Assembly (NCBI GenBank): GCA_009602735.1
Contig: WELA01012983.1
Coordinates: 76,578-140,577, forward strand
DNA from: Mesotaenium endlicherianum
Taxonomy: Eukaryota > Streptophyta > Zygnematophyceae > Zygnematales > Mesotaeniaceae
Direction of reading: 5' to 3'
DNA: 64,000 nt
In this document: one piece after another, positions 59,151-64,000 of the stretch
Layout of the letters: each line of letters starts with the position of its first letter
Position numbering within the stretch: the first letter of the stretch is position 1
Position numbers and translations under genes: made by a program
Notes under the pieces: model-generated
Databases searched by the model: none
The model's input: only the letters and a program-made list of their open reading frames with translations
What the model was told of the DNA's origin: nothing

Positions 59151-59849
59151 GAACGAGCTTAAGGAGCGGCTGGTAACAGCCCCAGTCTTGCGAACGCCTG
59201 ACTACTCCAAGCCGTTCAATCTGCACACTGACTGGAGTCGTGTGGGAATTAGCGCAGTGCTCACTCAGGCCGCAAGCCCTAGAGAGGAGTATGTCATTGC
59301 CTATGCCTCACGCTCTAACAATTGAGCGGAGAGCAACTACTCATCCTACGAAGGAGAGCTGCTGGCAGTGGTTTGGGCTGTCACACACTTCAGAGAGTAT
59401 CTGTGGGGAAGACCCTTCACGCTGATCACGGATCATGGCTGATGAAGAATGGAGACCTCACTGGTAAGTTGGCTCGCTGGGCTCTTAAGCTGCAAGAGTA
59501 CCAAATGACGGTGGTGCACAGAGCAGGAGTGCTCAACAACGATGCCGATGGACTTAACAGGAACCCAGACCCATCTTCAGACGACAGAACAGGAGCTCGA
59601 GAGGACGAAGACCCGAGCAGCCCAACAGAGTTGGTGGCCTGCCTAGCCAAAATGGCTGGAATGGTAGCATCAGGTGAAGCTGAGCCTCTACCCCTGTTCA
59701 GTCCAGAGATCTGGAAAGATCAAGCTACTATGCACTGGCTGAAGACGGGAACTCACTTGGAAGGGCTATTAGTGAAGGAGAAGGACCAGGTAAGCCATCG
59801 AGCTAAAAGGTTTTGCTGGAAACGCAACAACCTCTTCAAAATTGAAGAA

Positions 59850-60600
59850 ACTGGTCAGGAGAAGTTAGTGCCAGAACCCATCAGGAGACGAGCTCTTGTG
59901 CAGGAAATGCACGAGAACACTGGACACTATGGTGTCAAGAAGACGTATAGTCTTTTGGAGCTGTCTTACTGGTGGAGGGGCATGAAGCAGCAGTGTGAAG
60001 ATGTGATCAAGGCCTGCCAAAGCTGATCGCGTCAAGGCTGGTTTTACACAACAACATCCACACTTGCAACCTTTGCCAATCATGGCCTAGGCTACCGCTG
60101 GAGCTGCGATCTCGCAGGTGAGCTACCGCTGTCTAAGCGAGGTAACAAGTATATCATGGTCATGATTGAGCATTTCTCTAAGTGGATAGAGGTTGTGCCT
60201 CTGACTGCTAAGGAGAGTCTAGGGACCGCGGAAGCACTTCTCAATGGTGTGATTGTGCGTCATGGAGCTCCAGCAGAAGTGCTGACAGACCAAGGATCTG
60301 AGTTCCAAGGGTCTTTTTAGAAACTCTTGGATAGATGCTTCATCGATCATCGCACTACGTCTAGAGATCATTCGCAAGCAGATGGTCTGGCAGAAAGGAT
60401 GGTGCAAACCATTAAGTCTGCTTTGCGCAAGTTTTGCCTTGAGCATGACAAGCGTGACTGGGATCTGGCCCTGCCATGGCTGGTTATGGATTACAGATTT
60501 AGCAAGCAGGCTGCCTCGGCAAATTACTCGCCATATCAGATACTGTTTGGCAGAAGTCCAGTAGTGCCCAGCAGCATCAAGCAGGAGATTGAACAGGTGA
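59850..60600 (+). pseudogene. Integrase zinc finger and core of the retroelement
   Basis: An HHCC zinc finger (HENTGHYG ... CEDVIKAC) is followed by a retroviral-type integrase core with DQGSEFQG, ADGLAERMVQTIK and SPYQILFGRSP. Relatives join element DNA to the host genome. Decayed. Confidence 0.88.
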
Positions 60601-61001
60601 AAGACCTGGACAGCCCTGATGAACTGCTAAAGGTGATGGTACGCTGTAAGGCGTTATTTGAGCGCATGATGTCGGCTGCGCTGGACAATCTGAAAATTGC
60701 GAAGAAAAGAGATACGCAGCGTTACGCCGGGACGCGAGACGGGAGCTACTGCTTGCAGATGACGCAGATTCAAGAAGGAGACTTCGTCTACCGCAAGCGC
60801 CAAACCAAGACCACCATCGACACCAGTTCAGGTGCACTGATTTTACGCGTGAAACATGCGTTTGACAATGGTGTGTTAGAACTGGAAGATTCTAATGGTA
60901 AAACCATAAGAGACCACGTGCAGAATTGCTCGCTATGCCATTTGCCAAATATTGATCCTACGGTTAGGGTTGTGCCCAAGGAATTGGTGCCAGCCACGCC
61001 T

Positions 61002-61130
61002 TGTTTCAGCTGCAAAGTGCTGGATGATCAGGAAGCAATGGTAACTTGCGATAAGTGTGGTGCCCGTTGGCACACTTTCTGCATTGGCTAGGAAGAGATT
61101 ATGGCAGGACAATGGGATTGTCCTGACTGC
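61002..61130 (+). pseudogene. PHD finger at the integrase C-terminus
   Basis: CFSCKV, MVTCDKCGARWHTFC and WDCPDC give the C4-H-C3 zinc pattern of a PHD finger, with the conserved Trp two residues before the last Cys pair. PHD fingers read histone H3 tails. Its place at the end of the integrase is where chromoviruses have a chromodomain. Decayed with the element. Confidence 0.82.
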
Positions 61131-61509
61131 CTTCCTAAAACCCCTAGCCGCACAGCTGGAAAATAATAGCTTTCAGCAGAAAAGGCAGGGACGCCTCAGC
61201 TGAAAGGGAGGGGTGTAAGAGGAATTAAGGCAAGGTAGGTATTTTTAAATTTCCTGCTAAAGTCTTAGGATAAGCAGACGGTGAGAGCTGGGTGAAGGAG
61301 AACGTTGCCCTGAGTGCTGGTCATGGTGCAAGTTCAGGAGCCCAGGGATGGGTCAACCTTGGTAAGTCTCCGACACACGTGCGAAGGTCGATCGACCATG
61401 TTTGCCCACACGTGAGGAGGGCCACCGACACATCGACCAGGTCGAAGGCACACGTGCTGGAAGGCTACGCACGTGCCGAGGGACCGACACTGTTAGGCAC
61501 GACAATGAC

Positions 61510-61553
61510 GGTAGAGTGTCAAAAAATAAATTACGTGTAAGGTTTTAATTACG
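61510..61553 (+). repeat. 45-bp flank repeat, right copy
   Basis: This is the 44-bp partner of 50481-50525, about 300 bp after the probable start of the 3' LTR at 61214. It could be the right end of that LTR. Confidence 0.8.
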
Positions 61554-62922
61554 AGCACGCATCAGAGCCATCGAGGCATCTATCTTAGAGTCCAATGCAG
61601 AGACAGAAATCCCATCTAAATGCCCGGTATAAGTCTGAGAAAGAAGCATGGAAGTAGCCATCGTAGAAAACGCCTCAAACCCGAAAGGAACCTCTCCTTT
61701 GAAGGCTCTAGCTCATGTGCAAACACGCCTACATCGGGAAGGAGCACGGGCACGTCGGGAGGTGGGGCAATTAATGCAGGAATGAGAGCTAGAGGCACTC
61801 CAGGAATCAATTCAGGAATTAAAACGGGTGACGTGCAAGGGGATCAGGATATCTCGAGGCTCCGCCAACAAAAATTAGAGGAATGGAAGTCACTCTCAAA
61901 ATCAGGAACAGGAGAGTCAGGCAGAAACTCGAGCTGGTACGGGACACCGCTCCGAGTGCGTCCTGGCGTGTGCTGCATGCAACCTGCGCAAAAGCAAAAA
62001 GCCGCGATCCACAACATCTAAAGCTCAAGCTCAATGAGCAATTGCAGCTGAGATGCCTAAAACGCCCGCGGACTCTTCCGCGCGTGTGGGACCAGCAGCA
62101 GCAGCCAAACCAGAAGACGCCAGCTACCTGCAGCATAATGCAAAGCTCACACACATACACACACACACACACACCCACACGCGCATGTACACGCACGCAC
62201 GCAAACGCATGTCCACACACACACGCACACACCTACACACACACACACACCTACACACACACACGCATACATTCTACTAACTAGATCCGGCAAGCACCAG
62301 ACACCAGATTCTAGTCAAATGCTCCCCAACCGGCCCAAAGAAGGAGCCGAGTTCTAGCGGGTGTACGCAAAGCGAAACAACTATTAGCAAGCACACATTG
62401 CACGTGGAAAGAATAGTAGCCGCCTCAAGGATAGAGCCGGATCCTAGCGGGTGCACGCAAAGAGCACACAAACTCGCGAGCAAGCGGAGCAAGTAAGCAA
62501 ACGACACAAACAAGCTAAGAACCGGATCCTAGCGAGTGCACACAAGGGAACACACGGACACTAGCGCTCAAGCAAAGCCTACAAGAAAACAACGCAAGCA
62601 AACTAGTATGTAAGTATGTACCCGGCCCGGGTAAGAGGTGCCAGGACCTCACGACACCCACCAGCAAACAAGCAACACAAGCGAGAAAGGATGCTTATCA
62701 ATATGCTCACAACATGCCCAAGTGGGAGGCCGGCCCTAGCACAAACACACCGATCTTATAATACAAAGTATGACTTTGGGGCTAGTGACGCTCACTAGTA
62801 GCGCGAGCAAGCCCCTTCCACGAGAGTACTTTTCTCATGGAAGCTCCCGGCAGAATCCGCCCCCCCACGGGTGGCTCCACCCGCCCCTAGCTTCTAACTT
62901 ATAGAAGAGGTTAGCTTTGTAT
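61554..62922. other. Unassigned repeat-rich spacer
   Basis: It holds an AC microsatellite (about 62146-62275). Three spaced copies of a 28-bp word around GGATCCTAGCGGGTGCACGC lie near 62345, 62430 and 62518. A strong hairpin (CTTCCA...TGGAAG, about 62815-62848) follows. Frames on both strands at 61620-62230 look partly coding but match nothing I know. Confidence 0.45.
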
Positions 62923-63413
62923 GTAAACAAGCTAGGGCGAGGTGATGACGTCTACGATAAAGGAACACTGAGCCTAATGTGACGAGCAAAACTACTAACG
63001 AAAAGCTATGTTATGGCCGCGAGGAAGAATGTTGTGTTCGCGACTACATGTAAGTGGTGGCATGCACTACGAGCAACCTACACATAGAAGTGAGGAAAGC
63101 AAGGGTGCATAATCACACATCATGAGCATTTAGTCGCATCACAAGTCAAAGAATCATCTCACTCATAAGAACATACATACAGAGCTAACATTAAAATGGT
63201 CTTAGCTCGCGGCCTAAGTAGCGTGCTCTCGAATGCTATGCCCAATGTCTACAAAACACAATCAAAATTGTAACAACTACGATGAACGCGTCATCGCGTC
63301 ATCTCACACAAATCCGAAATGCACTAAATATGGAGAAGGGTCGAACCTAGAGGTCGACACGCACACGTACGACTAATGACCAACACCAAACGAACCCAAC
63401 ACCCCAATGTCCC
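62923..63413 (+). repeat. 490-bp direct repeat, copy 2 (uninterrupted)
   Basis: This is the empty-site version of the repeat split at 46819-47538. Here GTGAGGAAAGCAAGGGTGC is continuous. Confidence 0.85.
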
Positions 63414-64000
63414 TTACTCCCCCTCACCCCTAGCAATCCTTGGGCATACCCATGGGGATTGCCTATGGTACAGTGATGATCTAGCCAATGACAATGGGGG
63501 ATCCCGTGGGTACCCGCGCAGACCCTTCAGGCGAGCAATCCCGAGGATTGACCTCCACACACGTGGGCGGCAACACCATGTGTGTAGGTAGAGAAAGAGC
63601 GCGTGATTTGGGAGGGAGCCTCACAGCTGCTCAAAAGCAGAACCTTGTGAGCAGATCATATGGGTCCCAGTGTTCACCACCACCGCACATAGACTAGACC
63701 ATCCTCGCCTACCACCCTAACCGAACTAACCACTAGAACCTGTCATTCACCCTCCACCCTTTGGGAACACCTTTAGACACCAAAGAGGACTCAACAAGGA
63801 CGGGCACAACAAGGCCCTTATACCCGAGCTTTAGTCACTATGTCATCCTCTCACATGCTTACACATTCATTCTTAAACTTAAACTTGTAAGTTGTTGTCA
63901 TAATCCGGCTACCAATAACTATTTGAATATATGTTTACAATATTGATGTATAAGACCTAGTCTTTCTAGTCACTCATAATTCTGGCTATCACACAAGGTA
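63414..64000. other. Right edge of window
   Basis: No gene, RNA or clear repeat is recognised. Small frames (63376-63591, 63761-63946) show no known content. Confidence 0.4.

Larger units (their letters stand above)
50481..61553 (+). mobile_element. Ty3-like retroelement with DNA methyltransferase and PHD finger, decayed
   Basis: About 11 kb. Parts in order: leader (50.5-51.7 kb), gag with two CCHC knuckles (51.7-53.5), aspartic protease with DTGA (53.95-54.45), cytosine-5 methyltransferase (55.19-56.2), a long charged linker region (56.2-58.2), reverse transcriptase with YIDD (58.25-59.15), RNase H (59.2-59.6), integrase zinc finger and core (59.85-60.6), integrase tail and PHD finger (60.8-61.13). 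A polypurine-like GAAAGGGAGGGG (61202-61213) precedes TGTAAGAGG, a likely 3' LTR start. A full 5' LTR partner is not visible; only a 45-bp repeat is shared by the two ends. It is broken, with about eight interruptions plus a 504-bp insertion. Age cannot be set from LTRs. Confidence 0.82.

Noticed and set aside
46646-63413. Calling the two 490-bp repeats LTRs of one large element
   Set aside because: Their ends are not TG..CA, no primer site or polypurine tract is seen beside them, and no pol belongs to the interval on the minus strand.

Overview
The window looks like nuclear DNA of a green alga. It has six recognisable host genes, two of them cut into ten or more exons. Introns use GT..AG ends, and most acceptors read GCAG or CAG, as in chlorophyte and prasinophyte algae. 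The host genes include an AGD5-type ArfGAP, a six-unit polyubiquitin and a secreted beta-helix protein. Introns and spacers are full of TG, CT, CTG and GAT simple repeats. The species cannot be fixed from sequence alone. A 363-base N gap and three single N positions show that this is a draft scaffold.

Positions 1 to 34,800 hold the host genes. From the left these are: a partial glycosyltransferase on the minus strand (38-3053, continuing off the left edge); a ten-exon secreted right-handed beta-helix protein with Cys-rich and PAN/apple-like parts (4755-10383, plus); a polyubiquitin gene (11777-13150, minus) with heat-shock-element-like sites upstream; a divergent single-exon AKTIP/FTS-like E2 variant (14482-15105, plus); a four-exon site-2-protease-like M50 membrane peptidase (16944-21285, minus); a gamma-glutamylcyclotransferase-fold protein with a transit-peptide-like N-terminus (22953-23786, plus); and an eleven-exon ArfGAP of AGD5/NEVERSHED type (25625-33485, minus). 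I rebuilt the exon structures by matching splice phases by eye. Every junction keeps frame.

Positions 34,800 to 64,000 are a nested graveyard of mobile elements. There is a solo LTR (34795-35490), a related Ty3/gypsy chromovirus with both LTRs (36324-45525), and an inverted solo LTR of the same family (46819-47538) sitting inside one copy of a 490-bp repeat. The intact, empty copy of that repeat lies at 62923-63413. A minus-strand copia-like gag fossil follows (about 47858-50480). Then comes the most striking object, a decayed Ty3-like retroelement (about 50481-61553) that carries a cytosine-5 DNA methyltransferase domain between protease and reverse transcriptase and a PHD finger after its integrase.

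The host genes do not form an operon-like unit. They cover ubiquitin supply, vesicle traffic (ArfGAP, AKTIP-like), membrane proteolysis, glycosylation and cell-surface or secreted protein. The main discovery candidate is the retroelement that pairs a DNA-methylation writer with a chromatin reader. Methyltransferase-bearing retroelements have been reported in dinoflagellates and in the streptophyte alga Klebsormidium. A copy with a PHD finger in the integrase tail, in this kind of genome, deserves family-wide study.
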